Under the pieces are notes generated by a model. The model ran no database searches. It worked only from the letters and a program-made list of their open reading frames with translations, and was not told where the DNA came from. A program made the translations under genes and the position numbers. Below, piece by piece: positions 1 to 12,100 of a stretch of 64,000 nucleotides of DNA; within the stretch, counting starts at the first letter, position 1; every line of letters begins with the position of its first letter. Location of the stretch: positions 153,870,858 through 153,934,857 of the forward strand of contig NC_067282.1 of the NCBI RefSeq assembly GCF_020740795.1. Direction: 5' to 3'. The DNA is from Apus apus (taxonomy: Eukaryota; Chordata; Aves; Apodiformes; Apodidae).

Positions 1-123
1 CTGGAGGAAGTGACGGCTCCACCTTAGATTCCCTGGATTCCCTGGATCTGTTTACAGACTCACGGCTTGATGTCCTGGTCTCCTTTGGGACAAGCAGAGG
101 GTCACTGGATTCCTTTGGCATTG
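1..123 (+). CDS. ZC3H7B: ZC3H7B exon (window exon 1, left edge open)
   Basis: Read from base 3, it encodes a serine/leucine/aspartate-rich stretch with repeated LDSLD elements, matching the LD-motif region of ZC3H7B. It ends at 123 in phase 1 before the donor GTAGGT. The acceptor is outside the window, so the exon's true start is unknown. The other two frames have early stops. Confidence 0.85.
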
Positions 124-3100
124 GTAGGTGCAGGGCTGATGGGGTTTTGTGCTGCTTTACCTGTGAATGCATGCCAAAATTACTTCGTTCAGTGCTGGGG
201 ACATCTGTCACGTACCTCTGTCTGCCAGTGCTGCAGAATGGGAGTACAGATGTAGAATATCTTGGACAGAGCAGCTGGATATGTCTAGCTCAGGACTAAC
301 TCGAAAGTCTGATAGATTTTTCACAGAATCATTGTGGTTGGAAAGGACCTCTAAGATCACAGAGTCCAATCATCAACACAGGAAAATGCAACAAACTCAA
401 ATGACCACACACGCTCCACCAAAAAACATCCACAAAAAAATCCCATAACCTTGGCCACTAGAGCATGCCCTGAAGTGCCACATCTACACATTTCTTGAGT
501 ACCTCCAAGGATGATGACTCCACCACCTCCCTGGGCAGGCTGTTCCAGTCCCTGACCACTCTTTCAGTATAGAAGTTCTTCCTAATATCCAACCTAAACC
601 TCTCCTGGCACAACTTCAGGCTATTTCCTGTGGTCCTGTCATTATTCACTTGGGAGAAGAGGCCAACATCCACTTCTCCACAGCCTCCTTTCAGGTAGTT
701 GTAGAGTGCAATAAGGTCTCCCCTCAGCCTCCTCTTCTCCAAACTAAACATCCCCAGTTCCCCCAGTCACTTCTCATATGACTTGTTCTCTAGATCCTTC
801 ATCAGCTTGGTTGCTCTCCTCTGGACAAGCTCCAGCACTTCCATGTCCTTCCTGTAGCAAGGGGCCCAGAACTGCACATGGTCTGTCCATGATGTTTCCT
901 GGTACCAAGGTCAGGCTGACAGGCCTGTAGTTCCCGAGATCCTCTTTGTGGCCCTTCCTGTAGAAGGGTGTCACATTAGCCACCCTCCAGTCATCTGTGA
1001 CCTCCCCTGTTGACCAGGATTGTTGATAAATGATGGAGAGAGGCTTAGCAAGCTCCCCTTCCCCAGCTCCCTCAGCACTCCAGGGTGGATCCCATCAGGC
1101 CCCATAGACTTAAACGTGTCCCGGTGCAGAAGCAGATCATTAACTACTTCCTCCTGGATTGTGGGAGGCATTGTTCTGCTCTCAATTTTTATCCTCCATC
1201 TCAGGAGGCTGAACACCCTGGGGTTAACTGGTCTGACTATTAAAGACAGAGGCAAAGAAGGCATCAGATATCTCAGCCTTTTCCTCATCCTTGGTTGCAA
1301 TGTTGTCGTCCGTCCTCCCCCACATCCAGTAAGGGATGGAGATTCTCCCTGGCTCTTTTTTTATTGTTGATGTATTTGTTAAAACTTTTTTTGTTGTCTC
1401 TTATGTCAGTAGCCAAGTTGAGCTCCAGCTGGGCTTTTGCCTTCTTAATTTTCTCTCTGTATGACCTAACGAGATCTCTGTACTCTTCTTCAGTTGCTGT
1501 CCCTTCTTCCAAAGGTGGTAAACCCTCCTTTTTTTCCTAAGTCCCAGCAAAAGCTCCCTGCTCAGGCAGGCTGGCCATCTTCCCCATCATTTAATCTTAT
1601 GATACATGGGGACAGCCTGCTCCTGGGCCTTAAAGATTTCCTTCTTGAAGAGGGTCCAGCCTTCGTGGACGTGTAATCCCATATAACCAGTATTTTGTGT
1701 AGTGTGAAATCTCAGAGGAGAAAGGTCATGAGATTTTAAACCCGGCTTGGTGTCCAGGACACCTCCCTTGGCAGAATTTCCTAGGCTATAACATGATTTG
1801 TCCACCCTCCCCAGTGACTCCTTGACATCTTGGACCAAACAAGCAAATTGTTGGCGACTGCTTAAGATTATATAGGACCATGTTGTGCTGAGTAGGATGG
1901 TAGAGGCCAAGGATTCAGGGCAGTGAGTGAGTGTCTTGTTGAATGGGGCACTCTCATGTCACAGGGAGCAAAGCTGTGGAGGATGGTGAGCAAGGAGCAG
2001 ATGCCCTCCTGTCCCAAGAGGGAAGGCAGGCTGCTTCTTCGCTGACTTGTCCCCAGTGTTGTAGAAGTATTCTGAGAAGAGCAGAGGTTGTCCAGTCAGC
2101 CCTTCAGCACTCATATTAACCTCAGCATTGAGCTTCCTGAGAGTTGCCACCTTGGGAATGCCAGTGCTCAGCCATGTAGAGTTGGATTTAGTAGGGTTTA
2201 GGGAACAAGAAGGTCTTTCCTGGAGTTTTTCCAAGACTTAGACAGGTGGATTGAGGAAAAAGTACTAAAATGTTATGAAATAAATAAAGCAAATGGATTT
2301 AATAAGCATTTGTTTGTCTTTTTGTGAGCAGAACTGCCTCTGACAGTGAAAAGATTGTTTTTGTTTTGTGGGGCTTTTTTCCCTTTCTTTTGCTCAGAAG
2401 AAACTAGCCCTCAGGAACTGCGACATCCACCTGGCAGCCAAAAACCGTCCCCCGTGGTGAGTGAGCCGCTCCCCCGTGCTGATGTCCCAAGGTGCTCTGG
2501 AACCAAGGTAGTAGTGACTTGGGTGATGTAGGTGGTTTGGGCCCCTTTTCCTAACCTGCCTCAGTGAATGTGGCCTCCCATGTTGTGGCAAAGTGGGTAA
2601 AGATTTCCCCAGAGTTCATAGGAGGATGTTTGTTCCATCTTAATTTTTGTCTGCCACTCTGCGTGTTGCCACGGTAAATGTGGTGTGACTGAGGTTGCAG
2701 GCCTGACAGGTGACCAGGGAGGCCAGTGTCCTGCAGTATCTGGCAGCCATGTAACACTGAAGGATGGGGTGGAGTAAGCCAGCTTTGTCTTAAAACTAAT
2801 GTGGTTCTTTGCTCCTCTCTGCCCCTGTCAGGAGGCTTTTCCAGATACACTGTCCTGCCCCTGTCCCGTGTCCCCAGTCTTGGAGGAAAAGGGCAGGATT
2901 ATCTATGGTTAGCAAGCTTGGAACAAGAATTATTCACAAGTTCCTGGCATCTCGCTGTCCTGCTTACTTCAATGTGGAGCTGAGTCTCTGTCCTCAGATT
3001 AATCTGCTCCCTGAAAACTCACTGATAACTGGTTTGGTTTTTTCCCAGTTTGGTATAGGGTTGATTTGAGAGTCTTCAAATGCAGAATTAGTCATGATAG

Positions 3101-6100
3101 AAGGAACAGGAAGGAGTGAGGGGAGCATTTTTGTTCTGTAGCTCATGGTAGAAAACAGAGGTCCCTTGCCAAGAGAGAAGGAGATCCATCTTTGAAGTGA
3201 ACGTACCACACTGTTATCTTAGAGATGGTTGCATGCAGGTCTTTTGGAAATGTAGTTTCAGATGTGAAGGTTTTGATGACAGAGAAAATGAGGAAGGTTT
3301 TTGAGAAACTGGAATGGGACAAGGGAATAGAGAGGTTTCTTACCCATGTGGTTGCAGATCTGAGAAGGGAAATATGTGTGTCCTATGCTCAGGTCAGCCT
3401 TGGTGGAGCAAGTCACCCAGCTGTACCAAAGGCCACCGAGCACCTGTTGTCCCAGCCGGAACCAGTAATGCCCAACACAGCCCTGCTAGTGAAGAACCCC
3501 CTGGCATCTACTCACGTCTTCAAACAAGCCTGTCATACCTGCTATCCCAAAACAGGTGATGCCTTTGCTCTGCCACCCAGAGCACCTGGTGCAGGCTAGG
3601 GTTTGCCTTTCCCTGGGCTTACGGGGTTATTCTCTCCTGCAGGGCCCAAGGCTGGTGATTACACCTACCGGGAAGGCGTGGAGCACAAGTGCAAGCGGGA
3701 CATCCTGCTGGGCAGGCTGAAGAACTCAGAAGACAAGACCTGGAAGAGGATCCGTCCTCGCCCAACCAAAACCAACTTTGTGGGATCCTATTACCTGTGC
3801 AAAGGTGATCTGGAGGGAATAGGGCTGTGGGTGGCTGGGAAGGGACTGTACTGTGCATGCCAGGGGAGTTTGGGAGAGGATGTTCAGTTGGTATCACCTG
3901 CTGTCTTTAGGCTCCTCCTGTCCCATCAGTAGTCCATGGCAGTGAGGTCCTATGCTGTGGCGAGCAGGCTGCTTTTGAAGTGGTGGAGCAGAAGAATTGC
4001 AAAGGCATAGTGAGGTGCTGTGCACAGCCAACCTCTCAGAGCTGCCCTGTTGACTTGGGCTTTGCTGACAACCTTCCTCCTGTACATGTGTCTGCATTTG
4101 TCCCACTCCACCCAGCAACCCCATGGCAGCAGGGCTGTGATTTCTCCTAGGGAAGAGCTCTCTCTACCTGCTCCTTAGCTCCATCCCATCCCTCCATATG
4201 TGCAGGCAATTTGACCAGGCCAGTCCATGAGGCAGTGTCATTATTACAAAGCGCCTGATGAGGTGAGGAGTTTGCAAATGCCAAGATAACAGGGCTTCTT
4301 AGTGGTGGGTTGGTAGGAGAATTTAATCTGGATTGGCTTTAAAAGGGGTTGGTTAAATTGTGGTCTGTCCCTGGCCAGGCACCGAATTAAAGCAGGCCTC
4401 CATTTTGAGATGGTTTTCACAAGAGATGGCATTACTTGAGATTGTCACCATGCAGTAGTTTGCATTAACTTTCCTGAATGTCTTGGTAGAGACAAACCTG
4501 GGGGAGATGCCTTCTCTTTTTTCTTTAACTCTGTGTTTTCTTGCTTTCAGCTCCTTGTGCGGTGTGGGCAGTGGGAGGAAACAAGAGAGAGTTTAGTTTC
4601 TGACTGGGCCGCCCTCCCTGTGTGGTGGTGTGTGCTGTTTGTTGCTTTGTAGATATGCTTAACAAGCAGGACTGTAAGTACGGGGATAACTGCACCTTCG
4701 CGTACCACCAGGAGGAGATCGACGTGTGGACGGAGGAGAGGAAGGGGACCCTCAACCGTGACCTCCTCTTTGACCCGCTAGGGGGAATCAAGCAGAGCAG
4801 CCTCACCATTGCCAAGCTCCTCAAGGAACATCAGGGCATCTTCACCTTCCTCTGTGAGGTACAGAGCTGGTGGGAGGGAGCAGGCACCCTTTGTCATCTC
4901 CTCAGTATGTATCTGGACCATGGATATATTGATAGCTACCACCATGGAAACATGGTGGGGTGTCTTGCATAACTGGACTGCTGCAATGGATGGCTATAAA
5001 TTTTTCAGAAGGGGTAGGCAAGGAAGGAGACACGGTGTGGTGGCCCCTGTATGTTAGGGACTGTTTTGATTGTCTAGAGCTTAATGATGGTGACGTTAGG
5101 GTTGAGGGCTTATGGATAAGAATCAGGGGGAAGGCCAACAAGGCAGGTGGGAGTCTGTTACAGATCACCCAGCCAGAACAGAGAGGCAGATGAAATATTC
5201 TGTAAGCAGCTGGGAGAAGTCTCACAATCACTAGCCCTTCTTCTTCTGGTGGACTTCAACCTACCAGTTATATGCTCGAAATACAATACAGCATAGAGGA
5301 AACAGTCTAGGAGGTTCCTGGAGAGCATAGTAGATAATTTCCTGACACAGCTGGTGAGTGACCAGCTGAGGAAGGTGCCCTGCTGCGGACCTGTTGTTTG
5401 TGAGCAGAAGGACATGTGGGTGATGTGACAGTTGGAGACCTTCTTGAGCATAGCGATAATGAAATTTCGGAGTTTTTAATTCTTGGAGAAGTAAGGAACA
5501 GGATCAGCTGGACTTCCAGAGGGCAGACTTTGGCCTGTTTAGGAGAAAAGAAAGGAAAGTTTATGGCCTTTGGAAGAAGGGACAGGCAACTCAAGAGGAC
5601 TACAAGGATGTAATGAGGTTTTGAAGGGAAGAAATTAGAAGGGCCAAGCCCAACTAGAGCTTGTTCTGGCTACTGCCATAGAAGACAATAAAAATGTTTC
5701 TATAAATACATTACAGCAGAAGGAGGGCTAAGGAGAATCTCCATCCTTTATTGGATGTTGGGGGAAAGAGTGACAAAGGATGAGGAAAAGGCTGAAGTAC
5801 TTAATGCCTTCTTTGCCTCTCTCTTTAATAGTAAGACCAGTTGTTCTCTGGGTACCCAGCCCCCTGAGCTGGAAGTCAGGGACAGGGAGCAGAATGAAGC
5901 CCCATCATCCAAAGAGAGATAGCTAGCAACTTGCTACACTGCTTGTGCACACACAAGTTTATGGGGCCAGGTGGGATTCATCCAGGGGCACTGAGGGAGC
6001 TGGTGGAAGTGCTCACCAAAATATTTTCCATCATCTGTCAGCAATCTTGGCTAACCAGGGATGTCCCAGTTGACTGGAGGATAGCAAATGCAGTGCCCAT

Positions 6101-9100
6101 CTACAAGAAGGGCTGGAAGGAAGGTCCAGGGAACCACAGGCCTCTTAAGTCTAACCTTCATGCTGGGGAAAGTTACAGAGCAAATCATCTTGAGTGCCAT
6201 CACATTGTACATACAGGATAACCAGGTGATCGTGCCCAATCAGCATGAATTCATGAAAGGCAGGTCCTGCTAGACTAACCTGATCTCCTTCTATGAGAAG
6301 GTAACCTCCTTAGTGGATGAGGGAAAGGCTGTGGATGATGTCTACCTAGACTTTAGTAAAGCCTTTGACACTGTTTCCCACAGCATTCTCCTGGAGCAGC
6401 TGGCTGCTCATAGCTTGGATGGGTGCACTCTTCACTGCATAAAAAACTGTCTGGCTGACAGGGCCCAAAAAGTTGTGCTGAACAGAGTTAAATTCAACTG
6501 GCAGCTGGTCACAAGTGGTGTTCCCCAAGGCTCAGTGTTGGGGCCAGTTCTGTTTAATATATTTATCAATGGCCTGGATGAGGTGATCAAGTGCACCCTC
6601 AGTGATTTTGCAGATGACACCAAGTTGAATGGGAATGTTGATCTGCTTGAGGGTAGGAAGGTACTGCAGAGGAACCTGGACAGGCTTGATCAATTGACTG
6701 AGGCCAATTGTATGAGGTTGAAGAGGGCCAAGTGTTGGGTCCTGCACTTGGGTCACAAGAACCCCTTGCAACACTAGAGGCTTGGGGAAGAGCAGCTAGA
6801 AAGCTGTCCAGCAGAAAAGGACCTGGGGGTGTTGATCAACCACCAGCTGATTATGAGCCAGCATTGTGCCTGGGTGGCCAAGAAGGCCAGTGGCATCCTG
6901 GCTTGTACCAGAAATAGTGTGGCCAGCAGAACTGGGGGAGTGATTGTCCCCCTGTCCTCAGCACTGGTGAGGCTGCACCTCGAGTACTGTGTTCAGTTTT
7001 GGGTCCCTCATTACAAGAGGAACATTGAGGTGCTGGAGCACGTCCCAAAAAGTATAATGAAGCTGGTGAAGGGTCTGGAGAAGAAGTCTTACAAGAAGCA
7101 TCTGAAGGAACAGGGGTTGTTTAGTCTGGAGGAGGCTGAGGGGAGACTTAATTGTTCTCTACAACTACCTGAAAGGATGGTGTAGTGAGGTGGGGCTCAG
7201 TCTCTTCTCCCAAGTAACAAGTGATAGGGGAAGAGAAAATGGCCTCAAACTAGGAAAAATTTCTTCACCAAAAGGTTTGTCAGGCACTGGAAAAGAGCCT
7301 CATGTGATCTCCTCTCTCTTCATCTGTCTTGAGATGTTGCTTTGAATTGTAATTTAGCCGCAGCTACCTTAGAAATCAGAACCCCTTAATGCAGCAGATT
7401 TCTACTTGATGTCTGCGCTGAGCCACTGAGTCAGTTAAGGATTGGCTCTTACTATTGTGATGTTCTGCAGCAGAGAGTTCCCCTCACTGGCAGTGGTACA
7501 TGTAAAGGAACATATTCTTTGCTGTGAACTGGCTGTTCTTTTCTTTCTCCCCATTGCTTGCCCCTTGTTCTTTCTCTGTTGGCTAACTGGGGAAGAATAT
7601 GCAGCCTGATGAGAATTTTTCCAACCACAATGGAAAATATTGTTGAGAACAAGCCAAGAAATGTTGTCCAGAAGCTTTTCCAAAAATTTTCTTGCTTTAT
7701 TTTAAAGCCCTACCACAAAGTTTTCACCAGGCTTCTTCTAACTTTGAACATTAGAATAGACTGGCTGTGATTCTTCTTCCCCTTCCAAGTGAAGTGGCTC
7801 TGGTTCAGAGCTCTCTAAGATTTTCCCAGCATGCTAATTCTTCTCTTCTCAGATTTGCTTTGACAGCAAACCCCGGATTATCAGCAAAGGGACCAAGGAC
7901 ACACCATCTGTCTGCTCCAACCTTTCTGCCAAACACAGTTTCCATGACAACAAGTGAGTGAATGGGTTTTTTTTGTGCTGGTGGGAGCAGTCTCTCACAA
8001 GTCCAGCCAGTTTAACTCCAGGGCCCTGGTCTCTTTCTTTCTTCCTCTCCATGGGTTCCAATCATAGGGCTGTTCAAAGCATGATAAAAAGCACTGTATG
8101 CTTCACCCTCTGTGTTTGCTCCTGGTGCTGAGGGATTATGAGCATCAGCAAAGCCCTTTGGAGTCAGCCTGAGTTTTCCATTGACTTAGTTTGCCTTTCA
8201 GTTTGGCCTCCACGTAAAGGTCAAACCAAAGATCCTCTAGCCCAGGATCCTGCCTCTGACTGGCTGGTAACGAATGTTTAGGAAAACAAGTATAAGAGAG
8301 ATGTCAAGTACACAGTAATACAACCCCTTGTGGTTCCGGGCAACCTGAGACTTAGGGACTTGCTGAGCCATATGAGTTGGTGTATTTAATACATATTTTG
8401 AAATGTGTCTGATATCTGAACTTAGGCAGAGCATCACCCATGGGCTGAGGAGGTTGAAAATACCTGTCTAGGCTTGATAGGGTGGGAGGGCAGGGGCTTG
8501 TTTTTTTTCCCAGTGGAAGTCTGCCTCTCCCAGAGTTGATTTTCTGTGTCCTTTTCCTGCCCAGCCAAATGTCTGAAAGTCACACGTAGGGAGGAGGGGA
8601 TGAAGACATCATCCTCTGGTGCTTTATGTTTCTCTGGCCTGGCTGCAGGTGTCTGGTCCACATTGTGCGTTCCACCTCCCTGAAATACTCCAAGATCCGC
8701 CAGTTCCAGGAGCACTTCCAGTTCGACGTGTGCCGCCACGAGGTGCGCTACGGCTGCCTGCGCGAGGACAGCTGCCACTTCGCTCATAGTTTCATCGAGC
8801 TCAAGGTTTGGCTGCTGCAGCAGTATTCAGGTGAGTGTGACTTGGTGCAGGGCTGGTGATGTGTACACCCCAGTTCCCTCCAGTGTGTATCCCGGGCCAG
8901 CTGAGAGGGGTTAGAGGATGATCTGGGAGTACTGAGAAGTTGTCACTCACTTTTGCATGTACTCACTCAGTCTCCTCAGGGACACAGAAAAAAGGGCCGA
9001 GGTGTTCTGCCAGATGATTTAGCCCTTTTCCCTTTGCATGTGCTGCTGCAATTTGCAGACCAGGAAGCCTTTCCCTTGGGACCATCTGCATCAGCTGAAA

Positions 9101-12100
9101 TGACTATCAGGTAGGGCTGAATCCCCAGAGGTGGAAGCAGTTACATAAAGAGAGGCTGTGTATCTCTAGTTTCTCTAAACAAGTTCATCAAGGGTGGGAA
9201 CTGACAAGATACTTAGTGTTTGCCAAAAAGGCTTTGATGACAAGCCTCTGAAGAGGCTATTGCAGAAATTTTATTCAGGTCACTCATGTAACGACTCTGC
9301 CACATCTGGCACATTCAGTCCTCTCTCTAACATGTTGCAGGGTTTCTCTTGTTGCTGCCCTGTTAACCAAGTAGATGCTGGTCCACCCACAATGCTACCT
9401 ATGTATTTTTTACAAAGGGGTCTTGTTTAGTTCAGGACCCAGCCTGGTAATGGGAGTATTTAGGAGAGGAGACACATTATGGATGTTTCTCACCATTCTT
9501 TGATGTAATTGAGGGCAGTGTCTTTGATTCACTGTTCAAGTGCCTGTCACTGTTGTTCAGCGCCATCCTTGGCCTTGGTTTGGCTCATGAGGGACAGTGT
9601 TGAACAAGTAGCACACTGTGGCAAATGCCACTTGTGGCCACAGGAAATAAAAAAAGTTACAACACCAGAGTTGCTGAGACAGCATGTTGCCTGTGACCTG
9701 TAGGCCACCACTGCTGCCCTGTGTGCTTATGATACTAGTACTCTGATACATACTCTAGATATATGGTCCTCTGGGCATTCTGATACTCAAGTACCTTGCT
9801 CTTTTCCCCACCCCACTGTTGATTTTTTTTGTTGTGTTCTGTTACTGTTTTTTTTTTTCTGAAAAAGTTTCTTTGCTCCTTTGTCTCCTCCCTCCCTATT
9901 CATCCCTGTTCAGCCTGCAGAAGAAATATGTAGATTGATTTTTGCATCTTGCCTTCTTTACATGAAGAAGGGATTTCCAGAGGGGAAACTGAGGAGATGA
10001 AACAAGCCATGAGTTTTGCTGCAGAGGTGGTCAATAAGCCTTTTGCTTATTCCCATCCTTTCCAACAATGAGAGAGCCATCATCTTTCTGGATTTTTTCT
10101 GCAGGACTGTATATATAAGCCTGCCTTTCTTATCAGTTTGCCTTCCCAGACTGGTAGTTTATTACCTCTCGTTTTTGTGTAGCCCTCATTATGGAAACAG
10201 AGATGAAAGGCAGTTGTCATCATTCTCTGCGAATGCTTTAGCTTTGGAGCAGAGTTTTATTTGGACACCATTTGCTTGGCAGTAGGAAGGAAGCATCATT
10301 CATAGCAGCTTGTGTTTGAAACCAGTGGGCTGTTGCATTTCACAGTCATTTGAGCTTTTGCAGTGCATGTGGCTTTGCTCATGGGGATAAGGATTACATT
10401 AGTGGAGTAAAGGTTCCCAAGATCTGAAAATGTGGACAGACAGGGCTGTTCTCTTGTTCAGTGTAGCTTTTTGCTGACATATCTGCTGTCTTCCATCAGT
10501 GGAAATCACAGAGTCTTTGCCCTCCCTAATGATGTTGCAAAAGATGCTGAAATAAGCAATCAAAACATGAGCCTTTTGGTTCCCAGATAATCTCTTTTGG
10601 ACAGTTCATGCTTTAGAGAGCTCGTGTATTGGGAAACATCTTCTCATATTTGGGAGGGGTTTTTTTCCCAACCACCACATTTCTAGATGGTACTGTTGGG
10701 TTAGTTCAGATTTCTGTGGCTGGCAGACAGCAGTCACTTGCTAAGAACTCAATTTAAAACTCAGTCTCCTGACAAGAGCTGTATATGATTCTGGCACTGG
10801 TTCTGCACCACAAGGATCACAGTCAGGTGTGCAGGATGGAGAAGGTGGGAGCTGCTTCAGCCCTTTCTCAGACAGGTCCAGTGCAGCTCATTAACTTTTT
10901 GCTGTGGTTTTCCCAGCTGAATAGTTTTTTGCCCTCAAAGTACAGATGTGTCCAGCTCCGGAATAGTTGGACACATAAGAGGGAGTTGCTGTTTTTCTAA
11001 CTCTACACTGTTTCTCCTGGGATTAATGGTTAAGAAGGGGAAATTTCACAAGCAGCTCTGATCTGGGAGCATTACCAGCTATGCAGCAGCTGCCATTTTG
11101 GAGGCCTGAGCCAATGTTCTTGAAGAATGGTAAAGTTCCCAAAATGCTTTTCATCGTGTCCAAAACCCTGTGCAAACAGCAGGGTTGTTGCCTGGCAGGG
11201 ACCTGGACTGCTGAAATCACAGATGGGGAAACTGAGGTCAGGAATGTTGTGACTTACCCAAGTTACACACAGCCTGAGCTGAGATGAAAACTTGTGTTTG
11301 CTGGCCCTTAAGTTCTGGAACGTGTTGGTTCCCAGATCAAAGATCGCATCCATGTGACATGCCTGGGGAACACCTCACTTCAATAATAAAAGCCATAGGC
11401 AAAAGCAAAGCAAGCAATTTTGCAAGCTCTCTGTGCTGGGGTGCTGCATCAAGGCCATCCTCAGCACCCCACCGGTTGTAGTAGCACTTAAATAACATGG
11501 CTTTTTTTTTTTAATAGAGGCCTCAAATTAACCAGACAGTTCCTACTCTTACTTTTCTCTTGCTGTTTAGTGCCCTGGGAATTGTAGCGCCCATCTAGCT
11601 GGTTGGTGCTGGCACTGGCTGTTCCCTCACTACTTAAGTTGGTCAGGAGCTAATTCCTTAGATAAAGTCTGGCCAACCCTTTTTCGTGTTGTCTGATGTT
11701 GCATTTCTGATTCCTGAAACCTTCCAGATCTTTCCTTGGTGGTTACATGCCAGCAGCTGTTCCTTGGTTGGTTTTGCACTTGGTTCCTTGCTACCCTGGT
11801 TGCATTTGGTGTTTGTTTGTGTTGAATTTCAACTTTCTTTTTCACCTATGGATTGATGGGCACCCCCCACAACCTGAAGTGTGTAACAGGCTAATTGATC
11901 CCAGCAGGGATTAGGTGAGACTTCTGGGGTATTGGAGATGCTAGATATCTTAGTGGGATATCTGATCTTCCAAGCTAATGGCAGAAACACCAATGTATGA
12001 TAGATCAACAGTAACAAAGCATTATCCTCAGGGCTTTGGATAGAATCTCTTGATATGGTGTTGGGGGACAGTCTTGTTCAAGGTCTTGACCCTTAGTCAA

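Larger units (their letters stand above)
4859..7852 (+). other. ZC3H7B intron 5
   Basis: About 3 kb GT-AG intron, most of it a sense-oriented CR1 copy at about 5005-7292. Nothing else is recognised in 7293-7852. Confidence 0.8.

Noticed and set aside
2507..2512. Alternative donor GTAGTA for ZC3H7B window exon 2
   Set aside because: The donor GTGAGT at 2457 is stronger and leads straight into the conserved [11 protein letters not shown] stretch; the longer exon would add about 17 residues with no counterpart and also ends in phase 1, which does not fit exon 3.
9141..9148. TTACATAA D-box match in ZC3H7B intron 7
   Set aside because: Number of such 8-mers in the window is near the chance expectation, and nothing links it to a regulated promoter.
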